Part shown: one piece after another, positions 37,080 to 45,144 of the stretch | How positions within the stretch are numbered: position 1 is the stretch's first letter | Layout of the letters: the number at the start of each line of letters is the position of its first letter | Assembly (NCBI RefSeq): GCF_000230895.2 | Contig: NC_016604.1 | Location: 4,898,001-4,962,000 of the forward strand | Direction: 5' to 3' | Source: Mycolicibacterium rhodesiae NBB3 | GTDB taxonomy: Bacteria > Actinomycetota > Actinomycetes > Mycobacteriales > Mycobacteriaceae | Length of the DNA: 64,000 nt | Position numbers and translations under genes: made by a program | Notes under the pieces: model-generated | Databases searched by the model: none | Seen by the model: the letters and a program-made list of their open reading frames with translations, nothing else | What the model was told of the DNA's origin: nothing

Positions 37080-37655
37080 ATGCGCGCTGTCTACGAGCCG
37101 CTCGCCGGGGCGGTCCGCGAGCTCGTCGACGCGACGATCCGTACCGAGGTCGATGCCGAGACGGTGGCCGCGGTCAAGGCCGAGATCGACGCGGCGACGG
37201 CGCGACTGCGTGCCGTCCAGTGCGACGGTCCGTTCGGCGTGCGCTTCACTGCCGGTGGTGACCGCATGGCGTGGGGAAACCCGGTCATCGGAATTCGCAA
37301 TCCGGTTGCCCCACCGCTGACCATTCACCAGGACAGCGACGGCGGTGTGTTCACCGACTTCCATCTGGGCGCGGCGTACGAAGGCCCGCCGGGTCACGTG
37401 CACGGTGGCGTCTCCGCACTGGTCCTCGATCATGTCCTCGGGGAAGTGGCGGCCAATCCCGAGAGTCCACGCTTCACCGGGACCATCACCCTGCGCTACC
37501 TGCGTCCCACCCGCCTGGGCCGACTGCACGCCGAGGCGAGGATCACCCGGACTGACGGGTTCAAGGCTTATGCGACAGGCCATCTCGCCGACGACGAGGG
37601 CATCACGGTCGAGGCCGAGGGTGTATTCATCCAGCCGAAGTGGGCTCGCGGTTAG
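37080..37655 (+). CDS. PaaI-family hotdog acyl-CoA thioesterase
   Basis: A hotdog-fold thioesterase that hydrolyses acyl-CoA. The catalytic segment is GPPGHVHGGVSALVLDHVLG (His-Gly-Gly then Asp/Glu-type helix), followed by GTITLRYLRPTRLGRLHAEA. ATG 37080 has GAGG 8 bp upstream (191 residues), but GTG 37029 is possible and would place the start 8 bp after the KstR box, i.e. a leaderless message. The KstR site implies derepression by sterol or fatty-acyl-CoA intermediates. Its end overlaps the convergent FUSC gene by 29 bp. Confidence 0.88.
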   Translation: MRAVYEPLAGAVRELVDATIRTEVDAETVAAVKAEIDAATARLRAVQCDGPFGVRFTAGGDRMAWGNPVIGIRNPVAPPLTIHQDSDGGVFTDFHLGAAYEGPPGHVHGGVSALVLDHVLGEVAANPESPRFTGTITLRYLRPTRLGRLHAEARITRTDGFKAYATGHLADDEGITVEAEGVFIQPKWARG

Positions 37656-39615
37656 GGACGATGCCGACCAAACTGCGCGTGATGGTGGCGATCTCGGACA
37701 CCAGCACGCGACCGGCGCCGATGTCTCCGGGAAGCGATCCGGCGCGGTCTCGCACGTTCTTTTCGGCCGCCGTCAGCGCGGCGACGTCGACCGTCCACGG
37801 CAGTGCGGGATTCGGCGGTGCACCCCGCAGCGCTTCGACGTAGTCGTCGACGGCGGTGATGAAATCGGGCGTGAGTGTCGTCGGCGACTGCGTCGGCAGG
37901 CTACGTTCCAGCGTCGTGCACGCACTGGTGACCGCGTTGAGCGCCGCGCGGTAGGAGCGCAGCCAGCGACGCAGTTCCCGTGAGTCCATCCTCGCCGCGC
38001 CGGACGCCGCCTCGAATGCCGCCCGCGCCCGAAACGCTCGCTGCCACGCCGCCGACATCGCGTCGGCCGGGTGATCGAGTTCATGAACGAATGCTCTGAC
38101 CACCGTTGCCGCATAATCGATCTCGGTCTTCAGTAGCTCGCCGGCACGCTGTCGCAGGCGTGTCAACGCGTGATCGGGTAACACCACGTGTGCCACCACA
38201 GCCAGTCCGCCGCCGATCACCACCGAGAACAGCCGGTCTTCCACCGTCGCTCCCGCCGCGGCCGTGTCGATCTCCAACAGGAACACCACCGCCGCGGCCA
38301 CTCCCGCGCTCGTCGCGAGATAACCGAACCGCACCACCCAGAAGGTGATGGCCAGACACGCAACGGTCAGCATTGCGGCAATCACACCCGTCGGCTGCCA
38401 GATCGTGGTCACAAGCGACGCGAGGACGATTCCACCGGCCGCGCCACCGACGCGTCCGACGCAGCGGGTGTAGGTGTGTGCCGTCTCCGGCCGCAGCACA
38501 AAGAGGACGGTCAGTGCGATCCAGTGACCGTGAGCGATCGGCGCGAAGCGGTCTGCAGCGACCGCCAGCGCGACAGCGACCGACAGCCGCACGGCGTGGC
38601 GCAGGATCGGCGACGTCCGGGTCAGGTGCTTGCGGACTTCGGTCATGGCCGCCCGTAGTGGGTTCATCACGTCGGGTTGGAGGAGATCGGGGAACCGGAA
38701 CTCGGCGGCCTCCTGCAGCTGCTTGGAGAAGCGTTGCGCCGCGGGTCCTTCTGGGCCCTTCAGCGCCATGACAGCGGTGTCGACGCGCACCAGGGCGTGC
38801 TCGGCTTCGCGCCGTGCGTTGTGCTTGTTCTCGGCGATCGCGTCGAGGGCCACCGCCGCGTCGTTCAGCATGTGCGAAATACGGTCGCGCTCATCCCCGG
38901 AGGAACCGCGCAGTGCCAGCAATGCCCCCATCAATCGTTCGGGTAGCCGGTGCCCGCCGTGGTAGGCCGCTGGTCGCCTGGTGGCTTGGGTGTCTGCGAA
39001 GGCATCCCGCAACCACGTCAACTGAGCCGCTTCCAGCGGCGAGTCGCGATCCGCGGCGATGCGCCTGGCGTCGGCGGCCAGAGACCGGTACGCCCACGCC
39101 AACGCATCGCTTTGCGTCCGCCATCGTTGTGGTGGCCAGACCGCGACCAGTGCCGCCTGGACGAATCCCGCCGCGATCGTGAGAAGCGTGGGCAGGGCGA
39201 CAGAGGTCGCCGACGGCACGTCGGTCGGCGCGATGACCAGTAGCGCGGTTCCGGCCGCTGCGACGAGACCCGCATTGTTGCCGAGCGCCCATTGCATCCC
39301 AGCACCCAGGCACCACACCGCGACGACGATCACGAAGGCGACGGTGTACGCCGACGTCAACGAACCGAGGAAGACGGCCGCGCCCATCTGCAGCGCCACG
39401 ATGGCGACGAGCTGCACGCGTCCGCCGGGGCTGTCCTGCAACGCAATGGACGCGCAGACGATTCCGGCACCGGCCGCCCACACGGCGGCGGCACCGCTGC
39501 CGACGGCCAGTGCGAGCAGAGACATCGCCAGGACCGCGATCAGCCCGCGGGCCACCGCGCCGATGTCCGGGGTGGGCGGCTTCAACGCCTCGACGACGCG
39601 GCTGCCGGTGGTCAC
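37627..39615 (-). CDS. FUSC-family (fusaric-acid-resistance-like) membrane transporter
   Basis: A 662-residue inner-membrane protein with two blocks of about six TM helices (residues about 20-160 and 340-480), each followed by a large cytoplasmic helical region. This is the FUSC/YccS-like aromatic-acid exporter architecture. GTG start at 39615 (VTTGSRVVEALKPPTPD). It faces away from the nitrile-hydratase cluster; no MFP or outer-membrane partner is seen. Substrate unknown. Confidence 0.88.
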   Translation of the reverse strand: MTTGSRVVEALKPPTPDIGAVARGLIAVLAMSLLALAVGSGAAAVWAAGAGIVCASIALQDSPGGRVQLVAIVALQMGAAVFLGSLTSAYTVAFVIVVAVWCLGAGMQWALGNNAGLVAAAGTALLVIAPTDVPSATSVALPTLLTIAAGFVQAALVAVWPPQRWRTQSDALAWAYRSLAADARRIAADRDSPLEAAQLTWLRDAFADTQATRRPAAYHGGHRLPERLMGALLALRGSSGDERDRISHMLNDAAVALDAIAENKHNARREAEHALVRVDTAVMALKGPEGPAAQRFSKQLQEAAEFRFPDLLQPDVMNPLRAAMTEVRKHLTRTSPILRHAVRLSVAVALAVAADRFAPIAHGHWIALTVLFVLRPETAHTYTRCVGRVGGAAGGIVLASLVTTIWQPTGVIAAMLTVACLAITFWVVRFGYLATSAGVAAAVVFLLEIDTAAAGATVEDRLFSVVIGGGLAVVAHVVLPDHALTRLRQRAGELLKTEIDYAATVVRAFVHELDHPADAMSAAWQRAFRARAAFEAASGAARMDSRELRRWLRSYRAALNAVTSACTTLERSLPTQSPTTLTPDFITAVDDYVEALRGAPPNPALPWTVDVAALTAAEKNVRDRAGSLPGDIGAGRVLVSEIATITRSLVGIVPNREPTSAG

Positions 39616-39919
39616 TCCTCCATTCTGGCCTCAACGAGGTTCCTCGATGGCCGAAGTCGATACGCGTCTTACGACAAACTCGGCAACTTCTCAGGCGAGC
39701 TCGAACGCGCGAAGCGGTACCCGCGGACCGGATTCGTTACGCGGATAGCCGATCGTCTGGGTGCGGCGGCGCCAGATCGCCTGCGGCACAGCGATTTGAC
39801 AGGCATCGCTGACGCGTTCGTCAGCAGTTTTGCTGCCGTTCGTCGTCGATTCGGGTGTTATGGATGCAAGTCGGCCGATAGAGTCGGCGCGGGGTCAACA
39901 GAGCAGCCGGGAGGTGCCG
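39616..39919. other. 304-bp leader/intergenic region of the nitrile-hydratase cluster
   Basis: No credible gene. On the plus strand it should hold the promoter of the cluster. The clear structure is the hairpin at 39808-39825 followed by TTTT, with nothing on the plus strand upstream that needs a terminator. I see no sequence match to a cobalamin riboswitch. Confidence 0.6.
39808..39825 (+). terminator. Leader hairpin with T-run, candidate attenuator
   Basis: Perfect 7-bp stem GCTGACG/CGTCAGC with CGTT loop, followed by AGTTTTGC (T-run 39828-39831). It lies 94 bp upstream of the small ORF that precedes nitrile hydratase beta. Confidence 0.5.
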
Positions 39920-40057
39920 ATGACCAACAATGCTGTCGCGTTCGACGGCGTTGCTGGACCTTGGCTGCTGCCCTGGATTCCGACCGCTTCCTCCGATCAC
40001 ATTCGCCGATCAGCACTGCGCGCCGGCGTGCCCGGCCGACGAAGGGACCCTCGATGA
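39920..40057 (+). CDS. Small upstream ORF (45 codons) coupled to nitrile hydratase beta
   Basis: ATG 39920 has a strong GGGAGG site 6 bp upstream, and its TGA overlaps the ATG of the beta-subunit gene (ATGA). The product begins MTNNAVAFDGVAGPWLLPWI and ends in an Arg-rich tail (GVPGRRRDPR). No family recognised. It may be a leader peptide that sets translation of the cluster or a small accessory protein. Low-complexity composition means a chance ORF cannot be excluded. Confidence 0.5.
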   Translation: MTNNAVAFDGVAGPWLLPWIPTASSDHIRRSALRAGVPGRRRDPR

Positions 40058-40890
40058 GCACTGCAGCGGAGCGCGCGGCTCAACTAGAACTGACTTCCCG
40101 ATTGAGGTCGGCATATCCCGAACTGCCCGATGCGCCGACCCCGGACATGTTGGACCCCGGTCGTATCAAGGCGTACTGGAAGCCCGTCCACGATGTCGGC
40201 GGTGAGCCCGATGCGCCGATGAAGTACGAAAACAAGCAATACGAGGAGTGGGAGCACATGACGTATGTCATGTGCGAGGTCCTCGGCTGGCGCGGCATCT
40301 GGCTTTCGGAGGAGCGCAGAAGGATCGGCAATGTCGACGTCGGACGCGCACAGTATCTGGGACTCCCGTACTACGGCCGCTGGCTGATCGCCGTAGCCCG
40401 GGTGCTGGTCGAGAAGCATCACATCGGTCTGTCCGAGCTCAGCGAGCGGATGGCAGAGGTCAAGGAACGTTACGCAGGCGGGCTCGACGGCCGAAAGCCA
40501 GAGGCCGAGCCCAAGTCCGAAGGTGACGGCGCGGGCGTGAAGCGCAACTCCCATGCCGAGGAAGCCGACGGCAAGGGCGATCCAGGGTGCTACGCCGGAC
40601 AGGCCGGAGAGGCGAAGTTCAAGGTCGGCGACCCGGTCGTGGTGCGCGAGCTTCCGGTGATCTTCTATACCCGCACGCCTGAGTACGTACGAGGCGCGAA
40701 CGGCGAGATCGAGGCCCTGGCCTACGAGACGCCCGCCGCCGAGGACGAGACCTGGGACAGAGAGGTGAAGCCGGAGTGGATGTACGTCGTGAAGTTCAAC
40801 ATGGCCGAGTTGTTCTACGGCTACACCGGAACAGCGAATGACGTCATCTCCACAGAAATCCCCGAACGTTGGTTGGAATCCGCGAAATAG
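40054..40890 (+). CDS. Nitrile hydratase / thiocyanate hydrolase-like beta subunit
   Basis: The 278-residue partner subunit of the metal-containing alpha subunit; the heterodimer hydrates nitriles to amides, or thiocyanate in the related SCNase. The N-terminal helical part includes YEEWEHMTYVMCEVLGWRGI and YLGLPYYGRWLIAVARVLVE; a charged linker (about residues 148-188, GLDGRKPEAEPKSEGDGAG) precedes the C-terminal SH3-like barrel (FKVGDPVVVRELPVIFYTRTPEYVRG, given in part). ATG 40054 has AAGGGA upstream. The frame is open far upstream into the FUSC antisense strand, which is not coding. Confidence 0.85.
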   Translation: MSTAAERAAQLELTSRLRSAYPELPDAPTPDMLDPGRIKAYWKPVHDVGGEPDAPMKYENKQYEEWEHMTYVMCEVLGWRGIWLSEERRRIGNVDVGRAQYLGLPYYGRWLIAVARVLVEKHHIGLSELSERMAEVKERYAGGLDGRKPEAEPKSEGDGAGVKRNSHAEEADGKGDPGCYAGQAGEAKFKVGDPVVVRELPVIFYTRTPEYVRGANGEIEALAYETPAAEDETWDREVKPEWMYVVKFNMAELFYGYTGTANDVISTEIPERWLESAK

Positions 40891-40911
40891 GCTGTGCAGA
40901 AAGGGTTTTGC

Positions 40912-41625
40912 ATGACTGACCACGACCACGACCATGACCATGACCGCACTGTCGCCCCGATGGTCGACGAGATCACCGACTTCGAGGTTCTGGAGATCGC
41001 CCTGCGCGAACTGTGCATCGAGAAGGGCATCTTCACCGCCGAAGATCACCGGCTCATGACCGAGTTCGCCGAGCAGATCGGGCCGACACCCGCCGCGCGT
41101 CTGGTCGCCAAGGCGTGGCTCGACCCTAAGTTCAAGGAACTCGCCCTCGCGGAACCGATGACGGCCAGCAAGGAGGTCGGCGTCGACTGGCTGCACCCCA
41201 CGGGCTGGGGGACACCGAGCGACTTCACCGCATTTCAGATCCTCGCCGACACTAGGACCGTGCACAACGTGATTGTCTGCGCGTTGTGCTCGTGCTACCC
41301 GAGACCGATCCTCGGCAACTCACCCGAGTGGTACCGCACACCGAATTACCGCCGGCGCCTTGTTCGCTGGCCGCGGCAGGTCCTCGCCGAGTTCGGGCTT
41401 TACCTACCCGACGAGGTCACCGTCCATGTGCAGGATTCCAACCAGAAGCACCGCTTCATGGTGATGCCCCTTCAACCAGAGGGCACCGAGGACTGGACCG
41501 AGGATCAGCTCGTCGAGATCATCACCCGCGACTGCCTGATCGGTGTGGCGCTGCCCAAGGCAGGCGTCACCACCAACATGATCGTCGACACCCGCCCCGC
41601 GATTCACCCGGGTAACGCGGGATGA
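40912..41625 (+). CDS. Nitrile hydratase / thiocyanate hydrolase-like alpha (metal) subunit
   Basis: The 237-residue catalytic subunit. The claw motif reads VCALCSCYP (codons 41275-41298): three Cys and Ser that bind non-corrin Co(III) or Fe(III). The residue between the first Cys and Leu is Ala, whereas cobalt enzymes usually have Thr and iron enzymes Ser; the following Tyr is cobalt-like. The rest matches the family (GNSPEWYRTPNYRRRLVRWP, RDCLIGVALP). The N-terminus carries an Asp-His repeat (DHDHDHDHDR) that could bind metal for self-loading. ATG 40912 follows GAAAGG; GTG 40894 is less likely. Confidence 0.9.
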   Translation: MTDHDHDHDHDRTVAPMVDEITDFEVLEIALRELCIEKGIFTAEDHRLMTEFAEQIGPTPAARLVAKAWLDPKFKELALAEPMTASKEVGVDWLHPTGWGTPSDFTAFQILADTRTVHNVIVCALCSCYPRPILGNSPEWYRTPNYRRRLVRWPRQVLAEFGLYLPDEVTVHVQDSNQKHRFMVMPLQPEGTEDWTEDQLVEIITRDCLIGVALPKAGVTTNMIVDTRPAIHPGNAG

Positions 41626-41987
41626 GCTCAGCGGAAAGTCCCGACGTGGCCGCGCGCATCGCACCGCTGGAGGAGATCGTCGAACGCGGTCAGGTCTGGT
41701 CGCGCATGGCCGCCAAGTGGGGTGTGGAAAATCCGGTGCCGCCGTGGAAGACGAGCCTGGACGGCATGTGCGACGCGCTGGATCGAGCCTCGTGCGACGA
41801 GAACATCCCCGACTTCAAGCAGCGGCGCGACGAGGAGGATGCGCTGTCGGCGACGGTCTACTCGAACCTGCCGTATCCGGAGAACCAGCTCATGTCGTTG
41901 GCGCACTCGCTGGTGGCTCGCGGCGTCATCGACGAGGCCGAACTCGAGGAACGGCTGGCGAGCATCCGCGCGAGGTTGGAAGCCTGA
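41622..41987 (+). CDS. Nitrile hydratase accessory/beta-N-terminal-like protein
   Basis: A 121-residue protein resembling the N-terminal helical domain of nitrile-hydratase beta subunits and the P14K/NhlE-type activators that help insert cobalt. The matching segment is NLPYPENQLMSLAHSLVARG followed by VIDEAELEERLASIRARLE. ATG overlaps the alpha stop (ATGA). An alternative is the small alpha subunit of a three-subunit thiocyanate hydrolase, since the order beta, metal subunit, small protein is compatible with both. Confidence 0.75.
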   Translation: MSSAESPDVAARIAPLEEIVERGQVWSRMAAKWGVENPVPPWKTSLDGMCDALDRASCDENIPDFKQRRDEEDALSATVYSNLPYPENQLMSLAHSLVARGVIDEAELEERLASIRARLEA

Positions 41988-42013
41988 GCACCTCCACGCG
42001 CTAGGTTCGATCC

Positions 42014-42730
42014 GTGGAGAAAGTCATCATCGCGCTGCAGCGTGCCGATTCCGACGAGGCATGGTGCACGCGGATGCGCACCGACGTCGCGGCCGACCTA
42101 CTCGAACTCGGCCTGCCGGGAGTGGCGATCAACGTGCGCGACGACGTGGTGCGCCATTCCCTCATGACGCTGACGGTCCTCGACCCCCCGGTCGTCGGCT
42201 TCGTCACGGTGTGGGCCCATCAGTACTACGCAGAGCCGGTGACCGCGGCTGTGGCGCGGCTGGAGTCCGAGGCGGACCGCGTGGCCGCCTACCTTGTCAC
42301 CGAATCGGTACCGCTGCCGCCGCCCGTGACGGCAGCAGGAGCGCGCACGGACGGCTTCGCCAACATCGCACTATTGCGCAGGCCGACTGACCTGGACGAG
42401 GCGACGTGGCGACAGCGTTGGCACATCAACCACACACCGGTGGCCATCGAAACGCAGTCGACGTTCGGGTACACCCAGAACGCCGTGGTGCGCGCGCTGA
42501 CCCCGGGCGCCCCGGCGATCGACGCGATTGTGGAAGAGCTGTTCCCCGAAGCGGCGGTCACCGATCTGCACGCGTTCTTCGGTGCCCCCGACGACGACGA
42601 GCTGAGCCGGCGCATGGAACGAATGGTCGCAAGTACCACCGCGTTCGGTGCGAATCGGGACGTGGACACGGTGCCGACGAGCCGGTACGTCTATCGGACG
42701 CCGTTCGTCGCCGACAACAGGATCGGGTGA
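42014..42730 (+). CDS. EthD-like dimeric alpha/beta-barrel protein (Rv1874-like)
   Basis: A 238-residue protein with two ferredoxin-like halves. The second half contains the EthD-type segment TWRQRWHINHTPVAIETQST and a FFGAPDDDELSRRMERM tail, typical of small enzymes acting on aromatic or hydrophobic substrates. GTG start at 42014. Position and length fit Rv1874. The next gene starts 4 bp after its stop. Function unknown. Confidence 0.82.
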   Translation: MEKVIIALQRADSDEAWCTRMRTDVAADLLELGLPGVAINVRDDVVRHSLMTLTVLDPPVVGFVTVWAHQYYAEPVTAAVARLESEADRVAAYLVTESVPLPPPVTAAGARTDGFANIALLRRPTDLDEATWRQRWHINHTPVAIETQSTFGYTQNAVVRALTPGAPAIDAIVEELFPEAAVTDLHAFFGAPDDDELSRRMERMVASTTAFGANRDVDTVPTSRYVYRTPFVADNRIG

Positions 42731-42734
42731 GCAG

Positions 42735-43178
42735 ATGACGACGCTCGACGAGGCGTTTGCGCTGGCGGCAGGTGAAAGTGGGCTTGCGGTGGTGTCAACT
42801 GTCCGGGCAGACAACACCGTTCAGGCATCCCTGGTCAATGTGGGGGTGCTGCCGCATCCCGCGACCGGACACCCTGCGCTCGGGTTCGTCACGTACGGGA
42901 AAGTCAAACTGGCGAACCTGCGGGGTCGGCCACAACTCGCGGTGACGTTCCGCAATGGTTGGCAATGGGCCACCGTGGAAGGCCGAGCCGAGTTGGCGGG
43001 GCCTGACGATCCGCAGGCGTGGGTGACCGATGGGGACCAACTGCGACTGTTATTGCGCGAGGTGTTCACCGCCGCGGGCGGAACTCACAGCGATTGGGAC
43101 GAATACGACCGAGTGATGGCAGAGCAGCGGCGCACCGTCGTGCTAATCGCACCCACCCGGGTGTACAGCAACGGTTAG
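42735..43178 (+). CDS. PPOX-class F420/FMN-dependent oxidoreductase-like protein (Rv1875-like)
   Basis: A 147-residue split-beta-barrel flavin-fold protein. Typical blocks are GLAVVSTVRADNTVQASLVN, LGFVTYGKVKLANLRGRPQL and VTFRNGWQWATVEGRAEL. These proteins bind FMN, haem or F420; the substrate is unknown. ATG 42735, 4 bp after the EthD-like gene, so co-transcribed. Length equals that recalled for Rv1875. Confidence 0.9.
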   Translation: MTTLDEAFALAAGESGLAVVSTVRADNTVQASLVNVGVLPHPATGHPALGFVTYGKVKLANLRGRPQLAVTFRNGWQWATVEGRAELAGPDDPQAWVTDGDQLRLLLREVFTAAGGTHSDWDEYDRVMAEQRRTVVLIAPTRVYSNG

Positions 43179-43195
43179 CGCATACGCTCACTCGC

Positions 43196-43951
43196 GTGAT
43201 TCTCCAGATTGCCGACGACCAGCGGGTCCGGACGCTGACGCTCAATCGGCCAGAGGTGCTCAACGCCTTCAACGAAGAGCTGTATCTTGCGACCGCGACC
43301 GCGCTGACCGAGGCGGCGGCGGATCCGGAGGTCGCCGTGGTGTTGCTGACCGGCGCGGGGCGGGCGTTCAGCGCGGGCAACGACCTCAACGAAATGCAGA
43401 GGCGCATCACCGATCCCACCTTCAATGAGCAGGGCAGCCACTTCACGACGATGATCTCGGCACTCGCGGACTTCACCAAACCGCTGATCTGCGCGGTGAA
43501 CGGAGTCGGGGTGGGTATCGGCGCGACCATCCTCGGCTACGCCGATCTGGTGTTCATGTCCTCGACCGCGCGGCTGAAGACCCCGTTCACCAGCCTGGGC
43601 GTCGCGCCGGAAGCGGCGTCGTCGTACCTGTTGCCGCGTTTGATGGGCCGACAGAACGCCGCCTGGCTGCTGCTGTCCTCCGAATGGGTCGGTGCCGAGG
43701 AGGCGCGCGAGATGGGCCTGGTGTGGAAGGTGTGCGAGCCCGACGATCTCCTGCCCGAGGCCCGCCGGCATGCCGAAATCCTTGCCTCCCGCCCGATTTC
43801 GAGTCTGATGGCGGTGAAACAAACCATCGCCGCGCCGACGCGCGAGGGGATCGACGCTGCGACGGCGCGGGAGAACGAACACTTCGCCGTATTGATGGGC
43901 GCCGCCGCGAACGCGGCCGCCCTCGCCGATTTCACCGGCAAGGGGAAGTAG
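43196..43951 (+). CDS. Enoyl-CoA hydratase/isomerase
   Basis: A 251-residue crotonase-fold enzyme. The oxyanion-hole segment is GAGRAFSAGNDLNEMQ and the second is NGVGVGIGATILGYADLVF. The first catalytic Glu of hydratases falls in the second helix as GIGATIL here (no Glu seen), while DLVF...FTSLGVAPEAAS carries the second acidic position (Glu). This pattern resembles isomerase-type members (ECI-like) more than classical hydratases. GTG 43196 start. It ends at a large hairpin shared with convergent bfd. Confidence 0.88.
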   Translation: MILQIADDQRVRTLTLNRPEVLNAFNEELYLATATALTEAAADPEVAVVLLTGAGRAFSAGNDLNEMQRRITDPTFNEQGSHFTTMISALADFTKPLICAVNGVGVGIGATILGYADLVFMSSTARLKTPFTSLGVAPEAASSYLLPRLMGRQNAAWLLLSSEWVGAEEAREMGLVWKVCEPDDLLPEARRHAEILASRPISSLMAVKQTIAAPTREGIDAATARENEHFAVLMGAAANAAALADFTGKGK

Positions 43952-43957
43952 GCGCCG

Positions 43958-44011
43958 GCGCTAACGGGTTGACAGCACGCACGTGGCGCTGGCAATCAAC
44001 CCGTTAGGCGC
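43958..44011. terminator. Convergent hairpin between the crotonase gene and bfd
   Basis: Arms GCGCTAACGGGTTGA (43958-43972) and TCAACCCGTTAGGCGC (43996-44011) pair with one bulged base; the loop is 23 nt. It can serve both strands. Confidence 0.75.
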
Positions 44012-44023
44012 TGATTGCGCTTG

Positions 44024-44263
44024 CTAGCGGCTTACGGATTTGGACTCGCGTCCGTTGGCCGGTTTGCGGGGGCAATTGTTCTTCGACGGGCAGCCGGCGG
44101 AGTCGTGATGGGTGGCGATGATGGCGCGCAGCGTGCGCCGGCACCGCCCGCAGTCACCGCCGGCACCGCAGGCTTCGGCGATCTGCTTCGACGTGCAGGC
44201 GCCGTTGGCCACGACCTTGTCGACGTCGTGACTCGTCACTCCTACGCACAGGCATACGAACAT
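44024..44263 (-). CDS. bfd: Bacterioferritin-associated ferredoxin (Bfd)
   Basis: A 79-residue [2Fe-2S] protein that delivers electrons to bacterioferritin to release iron. The four Fe-S cysteines are in CLCVGVT (two Cys near residues 4 and 6) and CGAGGDCGRCRRT, a BFD-fold pattern. An extra Cys-containing tail (AGCPSKNNCPRKPANG) is longer than in the classical E. coli protein. It lies 7 bp after the hypothetical gene upstream, and bfrA is divergent on the other side, so the locus holds storage and release proteins together. Confidence 0.92.
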   Translation of the reverse strand: MFVCLCVGVTSHDVDKVVANGACTSKQIAEACGAGGDCGRCRRTLRAIIATHHDSAGCPSKNNCPRKPANGRESKSVSR

Positions 44264-44270
44264 AGGCGGG

Positions 44271-44903
44271 TCAGCTCTGCTCGTCGATGCTCATGAGGTG
44301 GGCGAACCTGCCCACGAACTGGGTGGGGTAGGGGCCGAAGCCCGCGTTCGACATCCATTCCGCAGCGGCGTCAGGGTGTTCGATCCACTGCCGTGCGGCG
44401 TCCTCGTCCTCGATCTCCTGCAGGATCATCACTTCCTGCCCGTCATCGAGCGCGCGGTATACCCAGATCTTGCGCACCCCTCCGCGCTTGAAGCGCTCGA
44501 CTCCGTCGTGCAACTTGACCATCAGCGCAGACACGTCGTCGACCGATGACATGACGCCGACAACGACACGGCCGACATGCTCGTCGGGCGACGGGGGATA
44601 CAGGTCGATCTTCTCCACGACCTCGCCACCGAAAATCGGTGGAATGTCGTCGGCGCCCGAAATGTTGAACCACTCGAAAATTGCGGGCGACCGCAGCACA
44701 TCACGCATCGAGCGGACATGGCGAATACCGATAGTGACCAAGACCCGGTTACGTTCCCAAATCGAGGTGTAGAGGACGACGTGATGGGCTCCTATCGAAG
44801 CAAGGCCGTCGGAATGTTTCTTGAGCCATTCCCACATCTGATCGACGTCATCAACGCGAAAATCGCAAGCGAGAATAAGTGAGTGCAGATCGAAATCACT
44901 CAT
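44271..44903 (-). CDS. Hypothetical protein between bfd and bfrA
   Basis: A 210-residue cytoplasmic protein I cannot assign. Start is ATG 44903 (MSDFDLHSLILACDF), because GAGGA lies 6 bp upstream; the ATG at 44909 is too close to that site. The C-terminal half (VMILQEIEDEDAARQWIEHP, then AAEWMSNAGFGPYPTQF) resembles a dimeric alpha/beta-barrel or ABM-like fold. Some databases label homologues as acyl-CoA ligases, which the length does not support. An IdeR-like box 36 bp upstream and co-directional bfd suggest an iron-linked role; that is inference. Confidence 0.75.
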   Translation of the reverse strand: MSDFDLHSLILACDFRVDDVDQMWEWLKKHSDGLASIGAHHVVLYTSIWERNRVLVTIGIRHVRSMRDVLRSPAIFEWFNISGADDIPPIFGGEVVEKIDLYPPSPDEHVGRVVVGVMSSVDDVSALMVKLHDGVERFKRGGVRKIWVYRALDDGQEVMILQEIEDEDAARQWIEHPDAAAEWMSNAGFGPYPTQFVGRFAHLMSIDEQS

Positions 44904-44938
44904 TCCCATTCCTCGTCACTAGGCCAGGCCGGCAAGCG

Positions 44939-44957
44939 TTAGCGCAGTCTAACCTTA
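44939..44957. promoter_or_regulatory. IdeR-like iron box between the hypothetical gene and bfrA
   Basis: TTAGCGCAGTCTAACCTTA matches the 19-bp IdeR consensus (TTAGGTTAGGCTAACCTAA) at 14 positions, best in the right arm. bfrA is known to be IdeR-activated in M. tuberculosis. It is 188 bp from bfrA and 36 bp from the divergent gene. Confidence 0.6.
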
Positions 44958-45144
44958 CTTAGCCTAGGCAGTCCAGAGTATGGGTCTGATCTGCGCCCCG
45001 TGGTTGGCCCGATCGCTCGAGATCAGCCTGAAAACACGCCTCACGCAAGGGGAAAGATGCGCTGATACCGATTTCCTGCACTAGATTGGGTGGTGCACGA
45101 TCGACGGCGACAACTGACAGCCCTCAAGTTGCTTAGGAGCGATG

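Noticed and set aside
39292..40053. Upstream extension of the nitrile hydratase beta frame by about 254 codons
   Set aside because: Overlaps the FUSC gene on the other strand, lacks family similarity, and the ATG at 40054 has a good ribosome site.
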